Source: a virus. Taken from it: 30,367 nucleotides of DNA. Positions 1 through 7,760 of this stretch are shown here, piece after piece (the stretch's first letter is position 1; every line of letters begins with the position of its first letter). Under the pieces are notes generated by a model. That model did no database searches. It was not told the DNA's origin and saw nothing but the letters and a program-made list of their open reading frames with translations. Location of the stretch: positions 1 to 30,367 of the IMG/VR virus record IMGVR_UViG_3300028558_000219; one strand, given 5' to 3'. Position numbers and translations under genes: made by a program.

Positions 1-919
1 GGATGTATCGGTAAGTGTAGCTGGCACTGCCGATAGCGTTTACTGATTCCTCGCCCTGAATTTCCAGAGCTAAGAATCCGTTAACGTCTACAGTGACACT
101 ATCCAAGTATGTGAACAACCCCAACGGGATTCCACCGGTGGTATACCCACCGGGAATAACGTTGATAATTAACCACGCTCTTATTGTCTTCCCTGTGATG
201 TCTGGAAAGCAAAGCTCAGTAAGAGTAGCGGTAGCTTTGGAGGACGAAGTGCCAAATGGAGGAACCACTGGAATTGTGCCTGCTTGAATAGGTGAGATCA
301 TCGTGTTGCCAAGCAAAGTAACTGCTCCGGTCAATCCAATGGCTCTTCCTGTCATCTTTGCTCCTGTTCCCAAGGATACAGAAGACAGTGCAAGAACATC
401 TCCTACCATTACTGCGCTGGCGTTGATTGTGGCAGAACTTCCTACCAACCAAATAACGTTTCGTGGCAACGCTCCGTTTGTCAACACCACAGTGGCACTG
501 GTATTGATCGTCAGTGTTGATCCAATCTGGAAAATGAAAACCGCGTTGGGATCGCCTTGTCCGTTTAGGGTAAGTACTCCACCTACGGACAAGTCCATAG
601 ACGTTGCTGACTTGTAGATGCCGGGGGTTAGTGTCTGCCCAGCCAAGTTGCCTACTACAGTTACGCCACCCGGCTGTGCTTGAAAGCCAGTGTATGCAGT
701 CATTGCGTCTGTCTGTGCAACGCTTGCCGTTGCATCAGTAATGTGCTGCACGTAAGGTGACTCTACGATACCGGGAGGAAATCCCGTGACGGAAGTACCG
801 GGGTACAACCCTAGGTTCCCTCCGTTTATGTCTGTCGCTCCTGAGTTGGTTACAGTAGAAGCGCCTAGCACTTCAAAGTTAACCGCAGACCCAAGGAGTT
901 GATCAATTGTTAAAGCCAT
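1..919 (-). CDS. Ice-binding-like (DUF3494) domain protein fused to a repeat C-terminal domain, 3' end cut by window
   Basis: I translated this by hand: 306 codons are visible and the C-terminus runs off the left edge. Residues about 9-210 carry the DUF3494/ice-binding-like pattern: the LGSAVNFEVLGASTVTNSG start, G-T-L-x-P-G-x-Y near 95-102, VFIFQIGSTL at 127-136, NVIWLVGSSAT at 154-164 and a TGAVTLLGN end. Known members fold as a beta-solenoid with an alongside helix; many bind ice, but others are adhesin-like. From about residue 233 a second domain starts (ELCFPDITGKTI) that is clearly related to the next gene upstream, 938-1315. The ATG is preceded by AAGGAG at good spacing. Position after the tail fibre and glycan genes suggests a virion appendage or decoration protein; an ice function is not implied. 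Confidence 0.8.
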   Translation of the reverse strand, partial: MALTIDQLLGSAVNFEVLGASTVTNSGATDINGGNLGLYPGTSVTGFPPGIVESPYVQHITDATASVAQTDAMTAYTGFQAQPGGVTVVGNLAGQTLTPGIYKSATSMDLSVGGVLTLNGQGDPNAVFIFQIGSTLTINTSATVVLTNGALPRNVIWLVGSSATINASAVMVGDVLALSSVSLGTGAKMTGRAIGLTGAVTLLGNTMISPIQAGTIPVVPPFGTSSSKATATLTELCFPDITGKTIRAWLIINVIPGGYTTGGIPLGLFTYLDSVTVDVNGFLALEIQGEESVNAIGSASYTYRYI

Positions 920-937
920 ATTTTCTCCTTAAGGGTA

Positions 938-1315
938 TTATCCAAGAGTTACAGTGCGATTCCAAACTGCGTGGAAGATCACACTTGAATCAACCAGCAG
1001 TGCTGTGGGCAACACAGCGCCGTTGCTCAGTTCTGTTCCTGCTGCAAAAATCTGTAGCTTGTCCGTAGATGGTACATATCGGAAAGTGTACAGGGTGCCG
1101 CTCACTGCGGTCTCATCGAATACGCGGCACTCTAAGAATCCGTTAAAATCGACGGTTCGCACATCTGCAAACGCGACCAGACCCATAGGGATTCCGCCTG
1201 TGGTGTAGTTCAGTCCGTACCCAAACAGAACCGTTCCCCACGCACCGATGGTCTTACCTGTGATGTCAGGAAAGCAAAGTTCCTGAAGTGAAATTCCTGC
1301 TACGATGTTAGACAT
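938..1315 (-). CDS. Putative virion appendage protein, stand-alone copy of the C-terminal domain of the DUF3494 protein
   Basis: 125 aa, probably all beta. Residues 12-80 (ELCFPDITGKTIGAW, YTTGGIP, TVDFNGFLECRVF, FRYV) match residues 235-306 of the following gene nearly motif for motif, and the DNA is also visibly similar, so the two arose by duplication or by fusion of this unit to a DUF3494 domain. The family itself I do not recognise. The gene ends 18 nt before the DUF3494 gene, which keeps its own ribosome-binding site in that gap. The start follows an AAGAGAAC ribosome-binding-like stretch. A short inverted repeat (GTCTA, ATA, TAGAC) lies in the 58-nt gap upstream. A role on the particle surface is inferred from context. 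Confidence 0.7.
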   Translation of the reverse strand: MSNIVAGISLQELCFPDITGKTIGAWGTVLFGYGLNYTTGGIPMGLVAFADVRTVDFNGFLECRVFDETAVSGTLYTFRYVPSTDKLQIFAAGTELSNGAVLPTALLVDSSVIFHAVWNRTVTLG

Positions 1316-1373
1316 CTTGTTCTCTTTTCCCCGCCTAGTCTAATATAGACATTATTCGCGGATACATTTAGTT

Positions 1374-1586
1374 TTACTGCAATCGCGGAAGTGGAAGTTT
1401 CCGCAAAACTTGTGATATGCCTCTTTTGGCAATGAGTCTTTCCCAGTTGCCTTTTACTGAGTTTTGCATGGCGTTTTCTGATGCCACGCGTTGCTGCTCT
1501 AAGAATGCTAAGTGCTCGTTCTTAGAGTTTTCTATTTCTTTTCTGCTTTGTTCATTCGATGTCTGAATCTCATCGTGAATTGACAT
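1374..1586 (-). CDS. Small charged helical protein
   Basis: 70 aa. The N-terminal 50 residues are rich in Glu, Gln, Lys, Asn and Ser with hydrophobic spacing compatible with one long helix or a coiled coil; the C-terminal 20 are basic and leucine-rich. It overlaps the end of the glycosyltransferase gene upstream by 17 nt and has AAAGAGC just before the ATG, which supports translation coupling. No family recognised. It could be a chaperone-like or anchoring accessory of the neighbouring appendage proteins, but nothing in the sequence proves this. Confidence 0.5.
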   Translation of the reverse strand: MSIHDEIQTSNEQSRKEIENSKNEHLAFLEQQRVASENAMQNSVKGNWERLIAKRGISQVLRKLPLPRLQ

Positions 1587-2271
1587 GCTCTTTGAATACC
1601 TTTCTCATCTCAGCTACTATGCGCTCGTCTGGTGTGCATCTGTGTCCATTCCAGTTGAGGTATATACAGTACGCCGTTGCTGTGCTTAAGTCCGGCACTA
1701 TATTTGGAAGTCTAGTGCGAGGAGGTGCTCGTAATGCTCTGGGTTTGTTAGGTACGAACTCTGACCTTTGCCCAGTGTACATTATGTATCGTGCCTCGTG
1801 GTGGAGTACTATACCTGCTTTGGATAGTACGCTGGTCACCCATGCTTCATCGTTGTTGTCCACTGGCAAAGTCGCATCTGCTACAAGCTGCATAGAGCGC
1901 CGACTCATCCAATAGGAAAATCCAAACGGCACAGGGTACTCTCGTATGTCATTTCTACGCCCTGTAAAGTCATAGTTTTGAAACCCAGACAAAAACTGCA
2001 CAGGGTTAATAACTACATCGTCGTCTAGCTTTACAACGTAGTCGTAGCCTTGCTCCAAAGACCACCGCACAATACTTTGCACTTTGCTAGGCAAGCCTTC
2101 GTAGGAGTCGTCGCAGTCAAGGAATACTTCGTCGTCCTTTGGGGGCCTATCCGATGGTCCGAAGAAGAACTTAACATCTGCTCCTTGAACCAGTGATAGC
2201 CACGTCTCACGTATGCACTGCTGATGCAATGCGTGTGCGTGGCAAGTTACGACGGCTATCAAAATCTTCAC
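1570..2271 (-). CDS. GT31-like (galactosyltransferase/fringe-type) glycosyltransferase
   Basis: 233 aa from a GTG start that overlaps the stop of the preceding gene as GTGA, with AGGAG 8 nt upstream; longer in-frame starts lack this signal. The N-terminus (VKILIAVVTC, then IRETW at 20-24) and the block KVQSIVRWSLE...YDYVVKLDDDVVIN (63-89) are the hallmarks of beta-1,3-glycosyltransferases of family GT31, with the metal-binding DDD at 83-85 intact. The family transfers Gal, GlcNAc or GalNAc from UDP-sugars. It is the last transferase of the glycan cassette and is related to the N-terminal half of the two-domain enzyme at 8411-9721. The acceptor is unknown. Confidence 0.8.
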   Translation of the reverse strand: MKILIAVVTCHAHALHQQCIRETWLSLVQGADVKFFFGPSDRPPKDDEVFLDCDDSYEGLPSKVQSIVRWSLEQGYDYVVKLDDDVVINPVQFLSGFQNYDFTGRRNDIREYPVPFGFSYWMSRRSMQLVADATLPVDNNDEAWVTSVLSKAGIVLHHEARYIMYTGQRSEFVPNKPRALRAPPRTRLPNIVPDLSTATAYCIYLNWNGHRCTPDERIVAEMRKVFKEHVNSR

Positions 2272-3032
2272 CGAATTCTCCTGAATCGTATTGATGGTTC
2301 GACTGGTACTCTCTGCTGCTCCGGTGTATAGGGCTGGTCTAACGTCATAGAAGTCTCTGTGTCTATCCATGCTTCCATTCCCCACTTCTTACGGAACTTT
2401 TCTGCTCCTGTTGTGCAATCGTTTCCGGGTCCGGTTCGCGTAAACGTACTGGCCGCGTGCCTGTGTTCCACACTTACCTTAGAGGTGACTGCTAGCATGT
2501 AGCCTGCTTGTCGTACGCGGTAGTTGTAGTCGGAATCGTCACTGCCGTATGAACCTCCAAATGCTGGGTCCATGTAGCCAATCTTTTCTATCACTTCTCT
2601 TTTGATGTACGTGCATATCAAAGCTAAGCGTTGACTGGAGTACGTAACCCCTTCTAGCTTTGGGTTGGTTTGTAGGATGTTTCCTGCTGCTCCTACTATA
2701 CGTGGGGACAACATTCCTATCTTCGGGTCTGAATATGCTACTTCTTGCAGCAACTCCCATGTGTTTGGTTGTAGGAACCGTACGTCGTCTCCGCAGTATA
2801 GTATGTCACTGTCGGACGCGGCAGCTTGCCATGCTTGATTGGCGTTTCCGGGGTTGCTAAATACTGGCGGTCCTTGTAGACATGTCCACATAGGCCCAGT
2901 TGGCATGACGATAGCGGACCCATCCCGTACGAACACTTTTGGAATGTCTGGTAAATTCTTATCGGCACTCTCCACAAACCCATCAAAGATGTCTGGGAAC
3001 TTTCCCAGCACCGCTACGGTCACTGGGCGCAT
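2268..3032 (-). CDS. GT2-like glycosyltransferase
   Basis: 254 aa. A GT-A fold is suggested by the nucleotide-sugar binding acidic motif in ILYCGDDVRFL (77-87; GDD 81-83) and by a later acidic patch YGSDDSDY (162-169) followed by YRVRQAGY and a conserved-looking VEHRHAAS at 188-195, an arrangement typical of family 2 rhamnosyl- or related transferases where the second acidic motif carries the catalytic base. The ATG follows GAGGAGGGACT, and the gene overlaps the ColD-like gene upstream by 13 nt and the GT31-like gene downstream by 4 nt, so all three are translationally coupled. Donor and acceptor cannot be read from the sequence. Confidence 0.8.
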   Translation of the reverse strand: MRPVTVAVLGKFPDIFDGFVESADKNLPDIPKVFVRDGSAIVMPTGPMWTCLQGPPVFSNPGNANQAWQAAASDSDILYCGDDVRFLQPNTWELLQEVAYSDPKIGMLSPRIVGAAGNILQTNPKLEGVTYSSQRLALICTYIKREVIEKIGYMDPAFGGSYGSDDSDYNYRVRQAGYMLAVTSKVSVEHRHAASTFTRTGPGNDCTTGAEKFRKKWGMEAWIDTETSMTLDQPYTPEQQRVPVEPSIRFRRIR

Positions 3033-4183
3033 AGTCCCTCCTCGATGGTGTCTGCAACGAAGAACATGTCCTCGTCTTCTAGACCCTGATGCATTCCGAT
3101 GAAGGCACCTTGCTTCTCTAAGTAACTAGCCACTGGGTATTTCTCTGCCATGCCGGGGAATAGTCTCTTGTACACAGGTTGGCTAAGCAATGGAAACATG
3201 AAGCGCGTCTCTATGCCTTTCTGTTCTAGGTGCAGCAGTAGCTTGTCACGATCTACGCCCTCTTTGCAGACAAATGGGTACATCATGTACGAGTGGTCGT
3301 AACCTTCAGGTGTGAACGGCAGTTGCAACCTGTCTTGGAGGTGCACAAGGCTGGCAGATAAAAGCCATGCGTTGTGTCTGCGCTTTTGTATGTTCTCTCT
3401 CCATCTCTCTAGTTCAGACAGGGCGATTGCAGCTTCTATCTCAGTGCATCGATATGAGTAGCCTACGCGGTCGAATTTATAACGACGCTCTATCATGTCT
3501 TTGCTGATCTTGTCATCGTCATCGATGCTGGTGTAAATACTGTCTCTACCATGCGCCATTAGGCTGCGGCACACTGTGGCGTACACGTCGTGGTTAGTAG
3601 TTACTAAACCTCCGACTCCACCTACAATGAGATGCGCAACGTACGTACTGAAGCACGCCATGTCTCCGTAGGAGCCTACAGACTTACCGTTGATACCTGC
3701 AAACATTGTTTCGCAAGAGTCTTCAATAACGCTCAGTCCATAGTAGCGTGCAATGGACATAACTCTGGTCATGTTAGCTGGCAGTCCGAACAGGTGCACA
3801 GGCATGATTGCTCTGGTTCTGCTTGTCACTTTCTCTGCGATCTTATCTGGGTTGATATTGAACGTAAGCGGGTCAACATCCACAAAAACCGGAGTAAGGT
3901 TATTCTGCAGAACCACATTAGACGTTGCGATAAACGTGATCGCCGGGACAAGTACTTCATCTCCGTCTTCATAGTGGTGCCGTTCCTTTAGTGCAGCCAA
4001 CGCTATCTGCAACGCGGACGTTCCGCTGTTACAAAATACTCCGTGGTTGCATCCATGAAGTTTAGAGAAGTCCTGTTCGAACGTCTCTGTGTACTTCCCT
4101 TTTGATAGCCTATTGTTGTCTAGGCAGTCGTTGACGTACTTCTTTCCCATTTCGCTGATTGATAGTTGTCCCAAGGTTATCAT
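3020..4183 (-). CDS. ColD-like PLP-dependent 3-dehydratase of the DegT/DnrJ/EryC1 family (Lys replaced by His)
   Basis: 387 aa from an ATG preceded by AGGAG and the recurring ACTCAG box. Fold-type I aminotransferase features: SGTSA (53-57) for the cofactor phosphate, IEDSCE with Asp155 facing the PLP nitrogen. At the place where sugar aminotransferases have the Schiff-base Lys, the sequence reads STYVAHLIVGGVGG, so residue 184 is His. In this family Lys-to-His marks the 3-dehydratases, such as GDP-4-keto-6-deoxy-D-mannose 3-dehydratase (ColD, colitose pathway) and the E1 dehydrase of CDP-sugars. The long insert after GRD (212-214) and the following VGYSYRCTEIEAAI also resemble ColD. GMD encoded nearby makes the ColD substrate. 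Inferred role: C3 deoxygenation towards GDP-colitose or similar; an aminotransferase is unlikely without the Lys. Confidence 0.8.
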   Translation of the reverse strand: MITLGQLSISEMGKKYVNDCLDNNRLSKGKYTETFEQDFSKLHGCNHGVFCNSGTSALQIALAALKERHHYEDGDEVLVPAITFIATSNVVLQNNLTPVFVDVDPLTFNINPDKIAEKVTSRTRAIMPVHLFGLPANMTRVMSIARYYGLSVIEDSCETMFAGINGKSVGSYGDMACFSTYVAHLIVGGVGGLVTTNHDVYATVCRSLMAHGRDSIYTSIDDDDKISKDMIERRYKFDRVGYSYRCTEIEAAIALSELERWRENIQKRRHNAWLLSASLVHLQDRLQLPFTPEGYDHSYMMYPFVCKEGVDRDKLLLHLEQKGIETRFMFPLLSQPVYKRLFPGMAEKYPVASYLEKQGAFIGMHQGLEDEDMFFVADTIEEGLCAQ

Positions 4184-4985
4184 TGCTGAGTCGTCTCCTG
4201 ATTTCCTCGTCCACACGCGCATGTATGTCCGTGTACTTCATAGCCTCGTGCAGGTTGTGTTCAACAGCCTCTGCTCGTGACTGATAAAACTCTGGTGTTA
4301 GACCCTCTAGTATCCTTGACAGGTCTTCGTAGGTATCAAAAGAAAGAATCCCTCTTGCGTCAAAGAACTCTCCTACGTTTGGTGCACCCCAGTATATGGG
4401 GATAGTGCGCGACACTAGACAGTCGATTAGTTTCTCTGTTATCCAGTTTGTGCGCTTCCCGTTTTCCATTACGATTGAGTACTGGTAAGGGTAGAGCAGA
4501 GGACGTTTGCATTCCAATTGCGGCTGAGCCTCTGGCATGCCGCCGCCAGCCGAGGACATGTACTTAGTTACTTCCAACTGTCCTATACTTGCTGGTAGTC
4601 TTTTGTAAATTTCGTGTCTAAAATAGTGCCCAGCACACATTGTCTTGGAACTGGTTAGGTAGGATACTGCAAAGCGTTTCTTTGATGCATCACAGTGATC
4701 CTGAGGGTTTGATGCCCAGCGGCATGTGCCAAAGATGAACTTCACTGCGTTGTTTGGGCAACCGTCTAGCACTCTTTGGTTCCAAGCTAGTATCAGGTCA
4801 TAGAACGTGTGGCTGTCAATCAACTGCTGTTCTGTAGGAACTATGTCTGGAGGCTCTAGCTGTATGAAAACCCTGTACGGTGAGTCATCTGTAAAATCAA
4901 ACGTATCAGTTGCTATAGACACAGGAGCTTCCTGCTCACCGAATCCATAACCTAAGATTGGTCCTACTATTTTTGGCTTGAACAT
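4110..4985 (-). CDS. GT10 alpha-1,3-fucosyltransferase-like protein
   Basis: 291 aa. The GT10 signature is clear: YSIVMENGKRTNWITEKLID (169-188) followed by RTIPIYWGAP and EFF. In this family the E-N and T-E-K residues bind GDP-fucose, and the enzymes make alpha-1,3/4-fucosyl linkages as in Lewis structures. Some members may use GDP-colitose or other GDP-6-deoxysugars. The gene starts inside the end of the GDP-fucose synthase-like gene (19-nt overlap) and its own last 74 nt overlap the start of the ColD-like gene; its basic, Gln/Arg-rich C-terminal tail lies in that overlap and may have been gained there. Soluble, no membrane helix seen. Confidence 0.85.
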   Translation of the reverse strand: MFKPKIVGPILGYGFGEQEAPVSIATDTFDFTDDSPYRVFIQLEPPDIVPTEQQLIDSHTFYDLILAWNQRVLDGCPNNAVKFIFGTCRWASNPQDHCDASKKRFAVSYLTSSKTMCAGHYFRHEIYKRLPASIGQLEVTKYMSSAGGGMPEAQPQLECKRPLLYPYQYSIVMENGKRTNWITEKLIDCLVSRTIPIYWGAPNVGEFFDARGILSFDTYEDLSRILEGLTPEFYQSRAEAVEHNLHEAMKYTDIHARVDEEIRRRLSNDNLGTTINQRNGKEVRQRLPRQQ

Positions 4986-5908
4986 TCATTCTCCATGTAC
5001 CAATCTATTGTTCTTTGCAGACCTTGCCACAGCGGAGTTTTATACTTAAATCCAAACTGCTCTGCCTTGGTGGTGTCGAACAATCTTCTAGGCTGTCCCT
5101 CTGGTTTAGAAGTGTCCCATTTCACTAACCCTTGGTATCCAATTAGTGATGTCAGTAAACTCACAATGCGCCCTACCGTCACTTCGTCTCCAGTGGCTAT
5201 ATTCACAGGCTCTGCACCGTGATAAGACTCTGTAGCAAGCACTATGGCTTCTGCACAATCTTCTACGTACAGGAACTCTCGGCTGGCTGAACCTGCGCCC
5301 CACACGGTTAGGTCTGTACCGTCTCTCTTTGCTTCTAGGCACTTTCGTATAAGAGATGGTATGACGTGCGAGCGTGCCGTATCGAAGCTGTCCCTAGGTC
5401 CGTACATGTTGGCTGGTACCAACCCTATGCAGTTCATGTCGTACTGCTTGCGGTACGCCTTACACTGCTCCAGAAGAACTCGTTTAGCTATGCCGTACGG
5501 TGCATTTGTCTCTTCTGGGTATCCGCTCCACAAATCTTCTTCTCGCGCTGGTAGGCTTACGTTCAATGGATATGCGCAAACGCTGCTGATCGCTACGAAC
5601 TTGACCACTCCGTGTGTCTTGGCTCCTTCTAGAACCTCGGAATTGATTGCTAAGTTGTCGTATAGGTAGCTTGCTGGGCTGGCGGAACAAGATTGTATTC
5701 CTCCGCAGTGCGCTGCTGCATGTATCACTACGTCCGGCTGTAATGTCCTGTACATCCTAGTTACATCGTTATGTCTGCGTAGGTCATAGTCTTTTGACTC
5801 TGGAACCGCTACGCTCAGGCATCCGTGCTCATACAGTTTATCTACTATGTGCGATCCTAAGAATCCTGCGCCTCCGGTGACGCACACTCTTTTACGTTCT
5901 AAGTTCAT
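4967..5908 (-). CDS. fcl: GDP-L-fucose synthase-like epimerase/reductase (Fcl/ColC family)
   Basis: 313 aa, near the 321 aa of E. coli Fcl. An extended SDR with a [11 protein letters not shown] nucleotide loop (10-20), Cys111 in SSVCAYP, the Tyr138-x3-Lys142 pair (YGIAK) and His181 in SHVIPSL; these correspond to the Cys/His epimerase pair and Tyr/Lys reductase pair of GDP-fucose synthase. It converts GDP-4-keto-6-deoxymannose to GDP-L-fucose with NADPH. ColC of the colitose pathway belongs to the same family, so with the ColD-like neighbour the natural substrate could be the 3-deoxy intermediate. The start at 5908 is chosen because it has GCGAGGA before the ATG and removes a non-family N-terminal extension. 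Confidence 0.88.
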   Translation of the reverse strand: MNLERKRVCVTGGAGFLGSHIVDKLYEHGCLSVAVPESKDYDLRRHNDVTRMYRTLQPDVVIHAAAHCGGIQSCSASPASYLYDNLAINSEVLEGAKTHGVVKFVAISSVCAYPLNVSLPAREEDLWSGYPEETNAPYGIAKRVLLEQCKAYRKQYDMNCIGLVPANMYGPRDSFDTARSHVIPSLIRKCLEAKRDGTDLTVWGAGSASREFLYVEDCAEAIVLATESYHGAEPVNIATGDEVTVGRIVSLLTSLIGYQGLVKWDTSKPEGQPRRLFDTTKAEQFGFKYKTPLWQGLQRTIDWYMENECSSQK

Positions 5909-6863
5909 TCCTCGCCTCACGTAAGTCTGAGTCAACCATCTCTTCAATGAGTTCTTTAAACCTAACCTTAGGTGACCATCCGAGTAGTCTCTTTGCTTTG
6001 GAAGCATCTCCTTGAAGCAAATCAACCTCTGTCGGTCTGTAGTACCTTGGGTCTACTCCTACGTAGTCGCTCCAGTCCAATCCTACGCGCTTAAAAGCTA
6101 CGTCCAGAAGGTCTCGTATACTGTGTGTCTCTCCTGTGGCAATCACAAAGTCATCTGGGCATTGGTGCTGTAGCATTAGCCACATGGCTTCTACGTAATC
6201 CTTGGCGTGTCCCCAGTCTCGTTTTGCATCTAGATTTCCAAGAGTAATGACCTTTTGTAACCCTAAAGAAATTCTGGCAGCGGCTTTGGTCACTTTGTGT
6301 GTGACAAATGTTTCACCCCGGCGAGGACTCTCATGGTTGAACAGTATGCCGTTACTGGCAAACATGCCTTGTTCTCGTGCGTTCACTGTGTACCAAAATG
6401 CGAACTGCTTAGCGATCCCATAGGGACTACGTGGGTAAAAAGGAGTAGTTTCCTTCTGTGGAGTTTCCAGCACCTTGCCGAATAGTTCTGAAGAGCTAGC
6501 TTGGTAGTATCTAGACTCTGGGCAGTGTGCTTTTACTGCCTCTAGGAGCCTCAGGGTTCCCATGGCGTCCACGTCAGACGTGTACTCGGGACAATCAAAG
6601 GACACGCGCACATGACTCTGAGCACCTAGGTTGTAGATTTCATCGGGCTTTACCTTGGACAGCAAAGCGCCTAGGGCACTGCCGTCACTCAGGTCACCAA
6701 AGTGCAGGTGCAACTGCTCAAAGATGTGGTCGATACGCGCGGTGTTCAACGACGAAGAGCGACGTATAATTCCGTGCACTTCATACCCTTTGCTAAGCAA
6801 CAACTCTGACAGGTACGATCCATCTTGTCCCGTTATGCCAGTTACTAGCGCCTTTTTAGACAT
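5892..6863 (-). CDS. gmd: GDP-mannose 4,6-dehydratase
   Basis: 323 aa. Extended [15 protein letters not shown] (7-18) for [16 protein letters not shown] at 78-89, SSSELFG at 123-129, Tyr148-x3-Lys152 in SPYGIAK, and the GMD-specific [15 protein letters not shown] (176-190) and [14 protein letters not shown] near 275-290. It converts host GDP-D-mannose to GDP-4-keto-6-deoxy-D-mannose, the branch point to GDP-fucose, GDP-colitose, rhamnose and perosamine. ATG with AGAGGAAACAGG upstream; it overlaps the synthase gene downstream by 17 nt. GMD is known from large DNA viruses and some phages; a full length and intact catalytic set suggest it is active. Confidence 0.93.
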   Translation of the reverse strand: MSKKALVTGITGQDGSYLSELLLSKGYEVHGIIRRSSSLNTARIDHIFEQLHLHFGDLSDGSALGALLSKVKPDEIYNLGAQSHVRVSFDCPEYTSDVDAMGTLRLLEAVKAHCPESRYYQASSSELFGKVLETPQKETTPFYPRSPYGIAKQFAFWYTVNAREQGMFASNGILFNHESPRRGETFVTHKVTKAAARISLGLQKVITLGNLDAKRDWGHAKDYVEAMWLMLQHQCPDDFVIATGETHSIRDLLDVAFKRVGLDWSDYVGVDPRYYRPTEVDLLQGDASKAKRLLGWSPKVRFKELIEEMVDSDLREARNELRT

Positions 6864-7027
6864 CCTGTTTCCTCTTGAGTCTTGCACACTGCATGCATGA
6901 GGTAATATTCGTCGTCTCTGAGTTCTATGTGCATGTCGTCTGTGCCTTCTACTATCTTAGAGCAAAGAACACAGCGCCTACCGTACAGCTTCCTGTACAG
7001 TATTAATGCCATCTTTTTCCATTTCAT
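6845..7027 (-). CDS. Small zinc-binding-like protein between GT11 and GMD
   Basis: 60 aa. Starts at an ATG that overlaps the stop of the fucosyltransferase gene as ATGA and ends 19 nt inside the GMD gene, so it is embedded in the cassette operon. CVLC in the first half and a His-x2-Cys (HAVC) about 26 residues later could hold a zinc ion as in small treble-clef or ribbon proteins. Family not recognised; it may be a folding or regulatory accessory, or merely a carried gene. Confidence 0.55.
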   Translation of the reverse strand: MKWKKMALILYRKLYGRRCVLCSKIVEGTDDMHIELRDDEYYLMHAVCKTQEETGCLKRR

Positions 7028-7752
7028 ATCCGAGTCCACCGCTCAGGGACTATATCCCGTGCGTCTTCGTTGCCCGTCCTAAACCACTGCTTAGGAGCAA
7101 CTACCTTGCCACGCTTATCTGCTCCAAGCCATGCACCCCACCACGAAAAGCTACTGTTGGCAATTACGGCGCTGTGACATAGGCTCATAAGCCACAAGTC
7201 TTCGTGTGGTGTGCATATGACGCGCGTCGTAGGGTAAGGTATGGGTAGGTTGTAAGCTGCATCATCGGAGAACACAAAGAAATGTGGATTGGTAAATTGC
7301 TTTGCAGCTTCTTGGTAATACTCCACAGGAAGAACTCCATGTCTCTGAGCGGCCCACGTCAGGTAGTCTCCCCGGCGCACATGCAGCATGACGCTGTTGG
7401 GTGTGCCTATTATAACCTCTGCATACCTTTTAGCAAGGGTGCTTGGTTCTTCTTTTAATCTAAACTCCAACAGTAGAGTGTGTGTTAGGTGTTTGAAGTA
7501 CCTTTCACATTGCCAATACCCGTTCTGCACGCTTGGGTCTTCCACTTCTGGGTGTGGGTCATACGGAAGTCCACGCTCACTGATCCACCTACCCTCTGGC
7601 TTAGTAGTGTATGACAACTTCGTGTTGAATCGGTCTAGGTGACATCCGTACTGGTTGCAGTTATTGAATAGGCTTGCATTCGGCAAAGTCCTAGCGTACG
7701 CATATTGGAACAGGGTATTTCCTATCCCACCTTGCAGATTAACGGTAATCAT
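7024..7752 (-). CDS. GT11 alpha-1,2-fucosyltransferase
   Basis: 242 aa, a little shorter than typical bacterial members (about 280-300). All GT11 landmarks are present: the N-terminal GGIGNTLFQYAYAR (8-21), the GDP-fucose binding HVRRGDYL (124-131), and the late block LMSLCHSAVIANSSFSWWGA (188-207). The family moves L-fucose from GDP-fucose to the O2 of galactose. Start at 7752: the initiation region reads AGGACTCAGAATG, containing the phage's recurring GACTCAGAA motif overlapping the start codon. With GT10 it provides two different fucosyl linkages in one phage. Confidence 0.9.
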   Translation of the reverse strand: MITVNLQGGIGNTLFQYAYARTLPNASLFNNCNQYGCHLDRFNTKLSYTTKPEGRWISERGLPYDPHPEVEDPSVQNGYWQCERYFKHLTHTLLLEFRLKEEPSTLAKRYAEVIIGTPNSVMLHVRRGDYLTWAAQRHGVLPVEYYQEAAKQFTNPHFFVFSDDAAYNLPIPYPTTRVICTPHEDLWLMSLCHSAVIANSSFSWWGAWLGADKRGKVVAPKQWFRTGNEDARDIVPERWTRI

Positions 7753-7760
7753 TCTGAGTC

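Noticed and set aside
4967-6025. 352-aa version of the GDP-fucose synthase-like gene
   Set aside because: The extra 39 residues overlap GMD by 134 nt, have no ribosome site and no relation to the family.
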